This document shows positions 35,401 to 49,382 of a stretch of 64,000 nt of DNA, one piece after another. Origin of the DNA: Edolisoma coerulescens. Its lineage: Eukaryota > Chordata > Aves > Passeriformes > Campephagidae. Made by a program: the position numbers and the translations under genes. The stretch covers positions 816,855-880,854 of the forward strand of contig VWZW01001243.1 of the NCBI GenBank assembly GCA_013397115.1, in the 5' to 3' direction. Each line of letters begins with the position of its first letter. Within the stretch, counting starts at the first letter, position 1. The notes below the pieces were generated by a model. It saw only the letters and a program-made list of their open reading frames with translations. It ran no database searches and was not told where the DNA came from.

Positions 35401-38400
35401 TTTGTTCATCTCGCTCTGTATGCCAAAGACCTCAAGGTCCCATCACACACAGCAGTGCAGGCTCGCTGTGCCAGCACAGCAGTGGCCCTGCTATTCCAGC
35501 CTGCTCTCCCAGAAACAGCACATGCAGCAGTTCCTTTTACAACAGCTCCCAGCTAACACAGCGTTTCTGCACAATATAAGTTTTTACTCTTGCATGCCCA
35601 AAAAATTCCAGTCTCAACACCAAATGAATGCAGAACAGTAGTGCTTTAATGCTTCAAACATAAGGAGAGAGATTGCCTCCCCTTTTAAGGGGAATGGATC
35701 CACGTGTTCTTACAGTACTGCTGAAGACCTGTGCTGATGAGGGGGTTCACCAGGAGGGGAGACCACCCCTTCAAGCAGCCCTTCCCCACCTGCCTGCGCT
35801 GGCAGGGAAGGGCAGAGCTCAGGGTTTCAGCGTTACTTGGTTACTCTCATGAAAGGAGCTGGGCTTTGCTCAATAGCCATTGAGTACATTCCTCAGATTC
35901 TTTTCATCTGTGCTTTGTAAATCGGGGTTGGAAGTTATTGCTGAAAGCACAGGAAGTTAAAAATCACCTTTTTCAGCCTCCTGTCACCTCAGGGTACTTT
36001 TGTGACAAACTGACCCAGGCTTGAAGGATGAAGCACCTTTTATAGCCCCAATAGCAAAACAATTTACAAAATAATGGATTACTGACCTTACCATACTCTC
36101 AGCTGGCACTGTTAGGTTGGTAAGTAGCCATGCCCAGGAGCAGAAGCACAAGTTGTGCCCCTGGTAATAAGTGTCCAGCTGTCACAGGGGCCAAGGGCTC
36201 CTTTGTAGCCCATTGAAAGCGGCATTTTAAAAACCAGTATGGTACATCTTATCCACTGAAATTAAACAAAGGTTTTCCATGATTAAGAGCTGCATTTTCA
36301 GTGCTCACCTCCCTACTTAGAACAACATTAATTAAAGCTCCCAGGGGAATTCAAAATTGAAATCTGGGCAACCAGGACACAACTTTTTCCTGCATGGACT
36401 CAGTGTGAAAATCCAGATGATTAAGGCATTTCACAGGAATAGTGATCCACAAGGAACGCATTTTAAAATATTTACCCTATATTAAATATTTAACCATAAC
36501 CAAAATGAGGAATAGTTAAAGTGTTTACTAGAATTTCTTCTCTTACAGAATTTTCTATTTAGGGATAGAACCACAGTCTAGGGGGCAACACACTGATCAC
36601 TGCTTGTGGTTCAATCCCTGCTCCAAGTATAACAGGTTGAGTTCAAGCAGCACCTCGGCAACATCCGAAACCATGGCAAAAAGCCACCCTCCACTGCTTG
36701 CTGAAAGGCAGCTCCTGTCTGTACAGCTTCAAACTTCCCACTTACATGACAGGACAGAAACCCCTGGTAGAGGCAGGTGACCCTGAGTGCTAACTGAGAG
36801 AAGGCAGCTCTCAGAGAACCAGGCACCAGCCTCTGTGTCAGAGGAGGGGCCGCAGGGCAGGACTGAGCTCCACAAGAAGTCAGTGCTAAGTCAGGCCAGG
36901 AAGCAGAAAGCAGGATTCCTCCTGCCTCTCCTTCAGTCATACATCATCCTCCCAGAGCTTTCCAAGCTGAGGTAACCATTTCAATTTATGGTTTACAACA
37001 TATATTTTTTTTCTCAATTTTTGCTTCCAACTGCATATTTTTTTAGGACTTCTTCCCTTACTTATTTGAATACTGGCTTTAATTATCCCAGAAAATATTT
37101 TCTTTTGATTTTCTTGCAGATACTTAGGAAACTAAAACTATAAAGGAACAAAAACCCAGAAAACCTTATTTTTGCATTCATTTAAGTGTTTTCAGTTCAA
37201 AATTAGAGATAAAGGAGGAAGGTTTTATGCAAGCAAGTTTTTAACCAGAAAGCTACTATAAATTATGAGAGGATTGCTAAAGGTCAGCATGCTATAACCA
37301 AATTCCAGCCTGTTAAATTTCTGCTATACTGCTCTTCCAAGAAAATCTGTATTCAACATCTGTTTTCTTTACAGGAGATCATTAGGAACAGGCAGGCAGA
37401 GTCATAGTCTCATTCTGCATTTACCTCAGGTTTTGAAAGGACAGATCTGTCCTTCTCTAGACACAAGACAAGATTAAAAGTCCTGGCTTTGCTGGACTTG
37501 GTCACTACTGTGCTGTTTTAGAGTTGCTTTGGAGTCAGACATTACCCAAAAATCAGTATTAATGAGGAAAACAGGAAGGGGAGCTGGAGACCAGCCAGCT
37601 CTGCTTCTCATCATTTACACTTGCTGCTGTTCAGACTAATTTTTTATCAAGTCAGAGCAGATTTGTCTTTATGACATAGCTGACGAGAAACTTCCTGAAA
37701 AAAAAAAATATCTGTGGCTGACAGTCAAATTAGGAATTAGTGTGGATCCCAACATCCTGCTACTTCTGAAGAGGTCCGTACTCTAAAAAAACCCAAACCC
37801 GAACACATGCACATCTCAAAGAGCTCTGCAATTACTTAAAATTGTGGAAAGCAACTGTTGCTGCCTAGCATGTGCTAAAACAATTGTTTCCCAACACTCT
37901 CAATTTGTTTTTCCTAGACCAGCACGGGAAGTCTGGAGACGTCTGGGTATTTCAAGGTCAGTATGGTTCTGGATACAAATTCAATGGCAAAACCATGTTC
38001 TGCTCTGCAAGAGGACAGGCCTCTCTGGGCACAACCTGAAGCAACCAGACCTGAAGCACTGCACATTTCTCCCACTCCTGCTGGCGCTTCCACCCTCTTC
38101 CCATCCCTTCCCATATCTCCTTTTTGGTTCCTCTTCCTAACTCTGACACAAACACAAAGCAAAGACTAAGAGTGAAACAGATGCTTCTGGATGTGGTGAA
38201 AATTTTGAAAATGCTCAGCCTCTGTCAAGGTTGTCATTATGTAAATATTTGATGCCACATGCAGAGAAGAGTTTTCACAAGTAGAAATCCCAAGACACAG
38301 AGAAAAAAAAAACCCACCAATAAACCAAAGGGCATGAGTGTGTCTGGAACAACAAAGTGCCTAACATTTTGAGTCAGTGCCCTGCCTGTGGCTTACTGTA

Positions 38401-41400
38401 CCTCCAGCAGCTTTTCCATCCCAGACCCAAAGTTGTAGCACCCATCACAGGAGCCTGGTCACAGGGCTGTGGGGACTTTGACTCAAATATATTCACTGTT
38501 TTAAAGAATGGTCAAGTTACACAGTGCAACAAAGGAAAACTGCAGAGGAATGTTCAAACAGATTATCATGACCATCCAGGGTGCCTCACTGCTTTTTTAT
38601 ATAAGTTTTCAAAGGCTCACATTTCTTGTTTCCCTTATTCTTTCTACATGAGCATCATGCTGCTACAGTGCAGACAATTTTAAAATGAGGGTTAAACCTG
38701 GTGTTAGTGTAAGGAGAAGTTAGCTTATCATGGGATCTTTTTCATTGCTTGTTTTATCTTTGAATTATTTATGACCTTTTAAAAAAAATTGTATTCCTCA
38801 GCTGACCCATTTGCAGCGTGTTTACTTACCCCCTAAATGGCTATACAGCTCATTATATCTAAGAATGTTTTTGTAATAAGTCTTGAGATGTGCAGAACTA
38901 TTGAAATTTTGCATCCACATCACAGATTCTGAAGTGTTTTCAGGAAAAAATGCTAAGGAATAATTGAGGTAGCACAGAATAGAGGGTGAACATGTGGAAT
39001 GTTGAGAAATTGGTAGGGCTGCATTTGACAGATAAGGGAGAAGATACAAAGTAAAACTCAGGAAAGAGCAGGGAAGAAGAAAGATTCATTATATTGTGGT
39101 TTAAAGACCAGTGACACAAAGGGTTACCCACAGCTGCACATGCCCACCAGGATAGGGCTTGGTTTGTTTTTCAGTGACAAAGATTATCCAAAATTAGCAG
39201 AGAATCTGTTGCTACTCAGCTGCAGCACAGCTACAACTGCCCTACTTCATTAAGTAGCTGCTGAATTAGAGATTGTTCTACCCAAGGGTGACCATGGTTT
39301 CCACACACTACGCTGGATGTAAAGCAGCCTTCCAAGGGGCCTCGCACTTCCTTTTAAATTTGCATTGTTTTGTATGATTCTTTGCTTTGTTGCTCCCTAC
39401 AGTGGAAAAGAGGGTTAAACAACCCCCTCCTTCATAAAACTAGCATTTCTAATAAGCTAAATGCAAAAAAAACCCCAAGCCAACCCAACCAAAAAAAAGC
39501 AAAAACAGTTTCACTGCTTCTTCCAAGCAAAAAGACAAGTGAGATGTGACCTAGATTTAAGTACAAGTGCCACTGTGATTTCCCCCCCATAGCTTGTCTT
39601 TATCTAAATGATGAGATTGTTTGCAGTAACACATCTCAAACAGAGCATTAAGACAAATGAAATACATTAGCTTTAGATTTTAAAAGGCGTGTCCAAGGCA
39701 GAGGGGCACAGCAGCACATGGAAACAAGGACTTTCAGAGAAAAACAAGCATGGGGGCCTTGGGGACAGGACGGTCACCCCTCACATCCCCTGGCAGGTCC
39801 CCTATTCAAATCCTGGGTCAGCAGTAAGAGTGACTGACATCACACTGACCATAGCAGCTCTTTCTGAAAGGAGTATTGATGCTTTTAGGTGGTTTGTGGT
39901 ATCCATAGAAAGCTTTGATGAGCAGAAAGCCTGACCCATCCTTCACCCCTGTTGAGGCAGAGCTGGAGCAGGCTGGGGAGGCAGGATGCAGAAGCACACT
40001 GTTAGACCTGCTGCTTGAAGAAAGGGAAGGGTAATGCCACTGAAGGGACCTTACTTCTTTCATGTTATAGTAGACAAGTTGGAATTCATGACCTTTGAAG
40101 AGAGATCCATCTGGAGACTTTTATTTTCACACAGATGAAACAATTACAAGGAATAACCTTTTCCTTTATCCCTCAAGAAAGTTTCAAGCTTAGTTAGCAA
40201 CAGTTATTTCTATGGCAACAGACAGATATAAACATAGGATTATAACGTTCAACAAAGGATCAAGAAAAGGAAGAAATAGGACTTGAAGAGGGAAGTGTCT
40301 GGAAGACCTGAAAAAGAAGGTAGAAAGTTACTAATTTTCTTAAAATGCATATTTCTTCTTGCTCCCAACAGGACTCCTATTAATATTACCTCTTTTTGGT
40401 AAAAAATTTGAATTAAAAAAAGGGGAAATGGCACAGGACTGTATGCTACTTTGTGCTGCAGGTGGAGTCCAATAGCTGAGATCACTGATACTTGGGACAG
40501 AGCATGACAGAGTGCCTTGCTCGGAGGGCACTGCAGCTCACAAAATTAACTTTATGCTAGAAAGCACATACTTATTCAGTGAATTCTGCTGTAGAGAGGG
40601 AATCTAAAACACACACACATGTAAATTTAGAATTCTCACATACACTTATGCACACTAAATGGAGATGAGCAGGTAACTCTAGTGTTATCAATCCAAAACT
40701 GATGTTTGAGGAAGAGCACAGATGATACCTTCTAGAATTTACTTTGCTGTGAGCAAAGTCACCACTCCTTTTTACATGTTCAGCCATTTTCACCACTCCC
40801 AAATGTGACCACTACTAACATGACAGCAGCAAATCCTGGCTGCTTGTCCCAGCATATAGAACAAAAACCATCACACAGTGTTGAACCAAGTTCTGTACAA
40901 AAAACAGGTATTCCTCTCCTGTTTTCCCCTTCCATTCTCATCAGCAGGGTCAGCAAGACCTCTTGGCAGGGGAAGCCAAGGGAGAAGCTGCCCCAAAGGG
41001 CCCATCTCCATCACAGCCTGGCTGAGGAACACACCAGGGGCTGTTTCAGGAGAGCTGACCCCCAGCTGCAGAGTCTGTGTGGAAACCTGGGCCAAGCACA
41101 CTGGCCAGGGCTCAGTTGTTACTCAGGCAAATTAATTTTGTGCAGGTACACCCAAACCAGCTCAAGCTGCAGTTACTTCTTTGGGTTGCTCCACAGCAGA
41201 CATTTTGCAGGAACGTCTGTCTCCTTGGGGCCCAGCCAAAGGAAGAAATGTTGCGTTGGTGTTTTTTTTTTAAATCATCATCCTCACTTATCCCAGACAC
41301 ATACTTCTGCATGAGACAGGGAAAGAGAGAAAGGGAAAGCCCAGCCTGCACAGCCTAGCAATGGGTCCAAGGTACAGCCCGATTAGCAAAGGGGTCTGGG

Positions 41401-42360
41401 AAGAGACGGGCACATGGGAAGCTCCCGGCAGGCAAGACACGAGCCAGGCCATAAAGAAAACCTTGAGCCCTCATAGCTAATCCAGGGCACGCCAAGAGAG
41501 CGAGGGTCATTCCTCCTGATATAAGCAATGAGGTTAGAAAACCTTTTCATTTGTGGAGCTAGGAGGGAAGAGATGTCCAGCCCACTAAAGAACAATGCAG
41601 GAACATCTGCTGCGGGCGGAGGGCTGACCAGCCACTGGACAGCTTGTCAGAAAGCCAGTAACAGTGATAGTGATGAAATAATTGAATAATGATGCCAGAA
41701 TTAAAAGTGAAAGGAAAAACCATCAAGCATGTTCTGAAGCTTGAAGCAACTATTCTCAAAGCCAGGGAGGATTGAAAGAAGCACATAGTGCAGACAGGCC
41801 TAAAGGCAGGAAGGTCTCTGCATCCTTCAGCACCTTTGCCAAGAGAGATGCTGTGCCTCGTTATTCACTGGTAATATCCCAGGACTTAGAGCACCTTTTT
41901 GCTTTTAAAAAGCCCCAGTGAAAGTTCTCATTTTGCTATGCAGGCACAAAAGTTGCCTTTTGGAAGTCAGGTGCAAAAGCCCTGCAATATGTCACCCACA
42001 AGTCAACTCTGTGCTGGCAGGAAGATGCAGTGACAGCAAATAGCGCCAGGCAGAAGAGAATGGCAGAGCCCAGAGTCATCACTGACTTAGCAACGACAAT
42101 TTCCTGTGTGCCTGGAGTTACTCTCATCACTTCTAAAACTTTAAAGATTAATCTCTTTCTTTGCACATAAAAAATTCAGTCAGGGACTGATTTACTGTAC
42201 AACTGTCAATGGATCTACAGTGCTCCCATGCTTTGCCTATTAAAACAATTCCAGTTGCCACTAAGGACATAAGAAAGGATGACTGTTTCCAAATTGGTTT
42301 CCAAAGAAGTGGAAGCTGTCATAATATTTAACCTTTCCTCTATTCTCCCACCGACATGCA

Positions 42361-42379
42361 CCCCTCCCCACCCCACCCC
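42361..42379 (-). other. Strong G-quadruplex motif on the minus strand (i-motif on plus)
   Basis: Four C4 runs separated by single bases (T, A, A) lie at 42361-42379. The minus strand is therefore four G4 runs with one-base loops, about the most stable arrangement of this motif class. Another run of C at 42422-42430 lies nearby. The surrounding DNA is otherwise ordinary. Confidence 0.85.
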
Positions 42380-45300
42380 GCCGCTGGTTCCCACACCCCA
42401 GATATGAAAGCAGATAAGGAGGCCCCCCCCTCGCTGCTTCCTGATGGTGAGTCACGGCTCTGAGTCAGCCTTTGTCTTCAGGGAACCTGGAAGGCTTTGA
42501 AACCCGCTGTTGATTTTGGCAAAACTACCTCTTCTCGCTTTGAGGGTGAAACGATTTATACACATCATTTTTGGTCTGAAAATAGCTGCTGAGATGCAAA
42601 CAGCAAGAGTATGGCCAAATATTTTCTTGTCCTTGCGCTGCAGAAGTAGAACCCTCCCTATCCTGGGGCACAGCTGCACTAAAGTGAGACACAAAATACC
42701 AGCTTGATGATGATTCAAGGAGGATGCACTCACAGCTCCTCTTTTATGCACAGAAGGTACCACTATCCATGACTTTGGACACAGCCACCTCTAGAGCAAC
42801 TGGTCACCTTTCAGAGATGACCAAGAAGGGTGTTGTCAGCTGCTGGATCACTGTCTGCCTCTCATAGTCAGGTGAGCTGAAGCCAAATAGTACCAATTCC
42901 AGTCCTGACATTAGTAAGCCAAACTCCTTCCTCCCCTGCGTTCCCTGGTGCGTTCCTTCCAGCAGAGTCAGGCCACTCTTCAGCAGCTCGTATTAAGGGG
43001 CTTTGCACCAGGAGATGCAGACAGGAGAAGTGTCTTTTCATAAACAAGAGTTTGCCCCAACTCAGTTGAGACATGCCAGTAATGAGGGAAGTTCTGGCAA
43101 AGGCACCTCTCAAGAATCCCTGTGTGTCTCTGCCTAGCCCTTCTCTGTCTCCACAGATCACTTTGTAGTTATATAGAAAAAATCCTCTCATTCTTGGCAG
43201 AGAAAAGCTGCCATATTTTTATTAACATGTTTGAACATTACATCAGCTGCTCATCTCAAATATTCATCCACTTCTCTGCCTACTTCTGTATCTGTTTTAC
43301 AAAGCCTTTAATTAAATTAATTACACTTTAACATACATATTTTAATTTCCTTTTGCAATCCTATTTCAGACATCTATTGATCTCTCATTGTAATTCCAAA
43401 CTACATTCCTTCCCTTCACATCTGTTTGGTAAACACCTTGGCTTGGGCCAGATTCATTAGCGTTTTAATTATTTTCTCACTCCAGGACTTGTCTGCTACC
43501 CCTTCTTCCCACAGCATGGCAAGTCAAGCCATTTCTAGGTTAAACCCTAAATTCACTAGAAAGTCTTAAAGCATAAATATGACTGCATAAAGAAAACAGA
43601 AAAAAAAATTATCTGTAAAAAGTGTAATTAGTTGCTACACTTCCTTTCAGAGTATAGCTATTGTTAAAGAAATTATTTCAAGGCAATTAGATTTAATATT
43701 CTTTAATAGGGGTTTTGCATGATAAGGCAAAGAAACCTGAAACATGCCAAAGCACATGAAAACAGTTAAAATATCAGCTGTCACAGCAGTTTAAGTTTGC
43801 TTCAATGAGGGCTGAGAAAGGGTAATCCTTATGTGCTAAAACTTAGGACAGATTTTAACCTTAATTTTTAATTTAACTTGGAGTGTGAAAAACAGCAGCA
43901 GCACTCTTCGCCCTACACATCTCTGAGAAACAGTTTCTTTAAAAATAATCTACCAAAAAACAGCACTATAAAGCACTTTTAACTATTTTTAAATTCTACA
44001 TGAGTTTATCCGAAAATTTGGCTCCTTTTTTTAAAATGGCTACACACTTTAAAAGCCAAAGTAAAATGTTTCAGCTAACCAGAGATGTTCTTTCCTCTTC
44101 TGCAAGTCTGGTCTACCAATCTAAGCAAAAAAAAAGCCAACAAAGCAGTTTGCTCAACTCTGCACATAAAAAACTCCAGCAGTTTATCATGCATCAGATC
44201 CTAAAAATTCAGGTACATGTTTCTTAGTTGGGACATTCAGATAAAAGTACCATTGCAATACTTTTAAGCTCTATTTTAATTGACTAAAGGACATATTTCA
44301 CCATGGGGAGTAAAAAAATGAGTGTTAAAATTCCGGCTCTTCTGTAAGACCGCAGAGAAAGTCCTTGGTTTCCACATCAGGTGAACTCAAGGGTACATGA
44401 GGGATAAGGGTCAGGCCTACTGATGGCAGGCTAAAAGCTTCCCATGCTTTTGCTGATCTCCGTATTTAATAAAGAAAGTGTAGATGCAGTATTCTCCTCA
44501 TGGAGGGTACAAGTACCAGCAGGTCACACTGACTAGAAACAGCTCCATTAAACCTCTTCAGTGCCTCTGCTGACAAATTCACTTAGAACCCAAGTTGCTA
44601 TTTTAGCTGAATTCACTTCCAAGCCAAAGACAGGCTACTTATGTTTACATTAATCAAAATTAGCTCCTGATGGGCATTATATAAGCAACACTAAAACACA
44701 CACGTCGTACAACTGGCTTTCCCAGGCAGACAAGTTTTTATCTTGCTAACTTGTTTCTTATCTAGGAGGACATTTTTTTTAGCATGAACCTCTCCTACAT
44801 GCCTTCAAAATGCACCTGCTTTCCTCACTGCCAGTACTGTGTGAGCACTGTGAACATTGCACCACCCCATAGCCTCTCCTGACATCAGCAGGTATCTCAA
44901 ACTGGTCTATCTGAACCCCTCGAGGATAAACAGAGCAGGATCTGCTATTACAGGTCTGGGGCTGCAATCACTCTCAAATGCGACTGCAAGGAGAAATTCT
45001 GTTCTTCTGCAGTGCTTTTCCAGTTTATACCTCTAAAATGCTTGAAATAATTCCCCATATGAAACTGATGCAGGGCAGCAAACAGCACATAAGGCAATCC
45101 TTTGAGGTCCTCACAGCCATTTGTAGACTGAAAAAGGACGTAAAAGCAACACGGGAGCGACCAGAAGAAATACAACATCACTTCCCCCAACAAACAAGCT
45201 CTTTTCGTCCAATCCTCCTTTCCTAATGCTCTGTGCAGATTGCAAAAGTCTTCTTGAGACCCAGCATATCTGATTTCACACGGGCACCTGTAAATGTAGG

Positions 45301-48300
45301 GCACTGATACTGGGTATCTGTTCTACTTCAGCAGTTTCAACTAACTCCAGAAAGCTTATTTGGAGCCTAACCTTTCATTATACAAACAGGACAAAAACAA
45401 ACTCAGCAGGATACTGGGGCTTCTATTTATGAAAATGACCCACCGTGGACTCGTATATGGTCCAACATGTCATCATATAAATCCAGATTTCATCTGAAAA
45501 CCATGACGTGCTCTTAAATTAACTGGGCTCTTAAAGTCTTAAAATGATTCTGATGTTAACTTTTGATACAGAAAGTGGGAAAACAAATGGAAAAAATAAT
45601 TGGAAGACTATTCAATAATAGGAAAAAGAACCAAAAATAGTGAATAAAAAATTACAGAGGAAGGGAAAAATGCCAAAACTGGAGGCTGTCACAATAGGGA
45701 ATTTCCCTAATGACAATGAATGCAAGAATGAGCTAGTAAGCAACATCAACAAAAGTCAAGGTGACTTCTTGTGAGCTTGAGATTCTCATACTTCTGCCCA
45801 ATGAAAGAGTTTGGTCCTCTGAGCCCCAGGGCCGCCTCAGAGGTTTTAGGCTTTTGAGATCAAAACTCCTACTGGGTACTTGCACATAACTATAGAGCAT
45901 ACCCCAAAACTGAAGGTCTTCTCAGTTACCCCTGAGGAAACCTGCCTCATCCCTACCCCTCAAAATACTGCACATTTTACCCAAGATATATCTAATGTGA
46001 AGTGCTTAGGTGGCAATACTTAAATTGCTTGGAAAAGACAAGGAGAGTTCCCTACTCTGCAGGCAGAGAGGGGAGCTGCTTTTGCAAGCGCTGACCTTAT
46101 CCCAGAATATCTATGACCCCTCAGCCTGGCTGTTGGCATCCCTTCAGCGCAGAGGGAAGACAACTCATGGATAAGTAAAAGAGGTACAATAATAAAGACA
46201 TGGTTTTCCCAGCTCTCACTTCTCCTGCAGGAAAAAATACAAGTGGTATGGAAAGTGCCTTAGTTTATACTTCCAAATACCCAAAGTGATTTTGCAGACT
46301 GTGGCTAGCATTGTCTGAAGATGCTGTTTACTTCATATTTCACAGGATTGTCACGTTGACAAGCATCTCTTACGAGTCAAAAAAAGTACCTGTGTCAAGA
46401 GAATTCCTCAGTGCCAATGAGCAGCGCTTAAGATCATTGCATACTACTGATGTGTGACTGGCACCCATAAGCTTCTCATATCTTTTGCACCAAAACATCA
46501 GAAATCCTCTTTTGTGGCCAGAGCCCATAAGCTCTGGGTGTCATTAAAACACAGCAATTATCACTGATAGGCTCTGGCACAGATCCTTAATTTGCTGTGG
46601 GAAGGTAAGTCCTTACAAAAAACATTCTTCTGCTGCGATACACAAGTTTCAGATCTTTAAAAAAACCAAAATGCGACAGGAATAAGACCTACACCCATTC
46701 GTTCATAACTTTCCCTCCATTATTTGCTGTATTCCATTGTTCACAAACAATAGAGATGCTTACAAATATATTTTTATGCAAGCTCTTTGTTATAAAAATA
46801 ACTCCTTTCACAATTCACGTTGAAGGGCAGTAGGATTTTTGCTTCTCCTTGCAAACGAACATGCGTGTATTTGAGCAGGTCTTGCTGCCCCACTGTCTTC
46901 CTCCCTCTCAGCACTGACACAGAGGGAGACAGCGGAGCTGAAGGAATGAGCTTGCTGCTTTGTGTGCACACACAGCAAAAATGAAAAGTAGGTTGTTTGA
47001 TGCTGAGGGTGAATTGAATTGATGCAGGCATCCTTTCCAACACTATTATTTATGACAAGCAGTACATGTTATTGACCAGTGAGCATACAATAATACCGTA
47101 ATTAGCTTTCACTTAAACAATTACCTCCTTGTCATTTCCGATCCAAGTTCAGGAAGTGGCACAGACTCAGGAGGGCAAAGGGTTGCAATTAACAGGCACA
47201 GCTCGCTGCTAGAACTGCATTAACCCTCTGCAGGTACGTTTTTGGATGCAGCAAGCAGCCAAATACAGCCCACAGCAGTACCCAGAAGAAGACTACATTT
47301 CTACATTCATTAACATTTGTGAAGTTACTCATTAAATCCTGAGTCAAGTGGTGTGAACCAGTCTCATGCTTCAGCAGACAGATGATCCATCAGCTCCTGT
47401 TTACTGGGATCATAACATCACATGGAAAGCAAGCCACAGGTTTTATATTCAATAAAGGACTTCCTTCCCCACCTTGCCAATTCCAGCTTTGCACTGGAGA
47501 AAGAGCCATCATCCAGACTACTCTCATGCAAATACAGCACAAAGTAGGACTCACGTGCAGCTACCTCAGATAACTGGCATCGTGCAGGCCAATTCAGTTC
47601 CAGGGCCAAAAAATCCTGCTAAGTTTTCTATTAACAATTTCATTAGCATTTATGAGTATGCTTCTCAAGGAGATACCTTATCAGAAAGCTACTCTGCCTT
47701 GATATAGGTGGTAGGGAAAAGCCACATCCTTAATTGCTACAACCATATCAATCACATCTCAACATATTCAGTCCAGATACTGTTATACTAGCAACAGAGA
47801 GCCTATTTTGATCAGAGAACAGATTAAAATTGTTCTGAGAAAATAATTTCTTGGGACTGACATGAGAGAAGTAACATCCAGTGAATAAAAAACATCCTAG
47901 GCCATAGCATACCTTTTATTTACAGGCATTGTGTTATGAGGCTGAGAGAGATGGAAACCAACAGGTTTGGCACAAAAGAGACTTTATGTCTTAACCACAG
48001 AAGAGAGGATAGGGAAGGGTCTTTGCAGCTCCTTGTTCAGCAGGGAGAGCACTCACACAGGAAATCCAGAGTCCAAAAGAATTCTTCCAGATTCGGGAAG
48101 GACACTTTGTAGCACCAGGAAGAGCACACTGCAAAAAGGTACCCGAAAGCACATTCCCTCATTCTACACGTATTCCCTCACAGATGCTTTCATCTGTCAG
48201 CCAGGAACCCAGGTTCCTGGGCAGGTTGCACACAAAGGTGGTTTCTAGTCCCACATGAATCAGATCATCACATCCTTGCCAATTCTTTTCATTTTTTGAA

Positions 48301-49367
48301 ACAGCAACAAAAAAAAAGGTCCTCCCAGACCCTTTTCTAAATCCCTGTTTCCCCACCTATAATCACTTACTCAGAAGAGTACACTAGTGACAGCTCTTTG
48401 GCAACTCAAAGGATGAAATTATGGTTGAATTGAAGAATTACAGTTCCTAACTTCCCCCTTTTCTACTGTAGAGCCAAAGTCCTCATTGTTTTAATTTAGA
48501 GGAGAGATTAGTACCAACCAAGAGTTTTGCCTCTTATCTTTGCTAAACAAAAAAGTTATATAATGTTTCAGGAAATGAGTTCAAGTGAATACAGCCATCT
48601 TTTCACAGTACTAAATGCTTAAAAAAGAATCTGGTTTGTCCATTGTGGCAGCTTATGTTTATTCAAGACAGACAAGGCACAGGCAGTAAAAAAAGCAAAA
48701 AAAAATCCATGAGCTGTAGTACCAAAAAACCGGTTGAAGGTTAAAAGCAATTTTCTTGTCTAAAATTCCTATAGCTCTGTAAAACTGCAAAAGCAGGCGT
48801 CACTTAGGATAGTAGCAATTTTTGTGATAGTGCTGGTCTACTGGCATGTCTGAGGAGATGTTCACAAATTTATCTTTTAGAGACAGAATTACTGTTTCAC
48901 AGGCATATTAAGGACAATGTTAAGAGCACAAGTAATCTGAAAAGAATACTGATATACACGACACAAAGAGATCCTACTGTAGGGAAGATCTCGGGGTGTT
49001 TCAGGATGTATGACTAAGAGGCAAGATAGAAGAAAAGGCAGCTAAAGGGAGCACAATGAGAGCGTTCCATACCATTGTTTGGAAATTAATGTTTATCAAT
49101 TTTCCATGAATCACCAACTGCACTTTAAATATCAGTGCCTGTATTCTTCAAGAGACTATAAATACACCCAGTTTTATTTGCCTTTTCCAGAGAAAGCTGT
49201 GAAATGGGTGACTTCTGTTCTTAATATATAGAAATGATGGAGAGTTGTCACAGGACTGCAAGAAAAGGTTTTGCTTTTTGAGATGTGAATTACAAAATAC
49301 TGCTGTACACTGTCACATCCCTTTCTGATGGACAAGAGCCCTATCAATCTGTTTGATAATAACACTC

Positions 49368-49382
49368 TTTTTTTTTTTTTTT
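49368..49382. repeat. Poly-T run (15 T)
   Basis: There are fifteen consecutive T residues. This could mark an old minus-strand retroposed tail, but no body is recognised next to it. Confidence 0.9.

Noticed and set aside
35123..35641. 172-codon plus-strand open frame
   Set aside because: Its first half is the antisense of the CR1 fragment, so it is a by-product of the repeat.
36608..36618. GGTTCAATCCC, similar to a tRNA gene internal B box
   Set aside because: The flanking bases do not form the T stem and no matching upstream A box or acceptor stem is present.
40805..41314. 169-codon plus-strand open frame with several overlapping frames
   Set aside because: Both strands are open over the same interval and no motif is recognised, which fits base composition rather than a gene.
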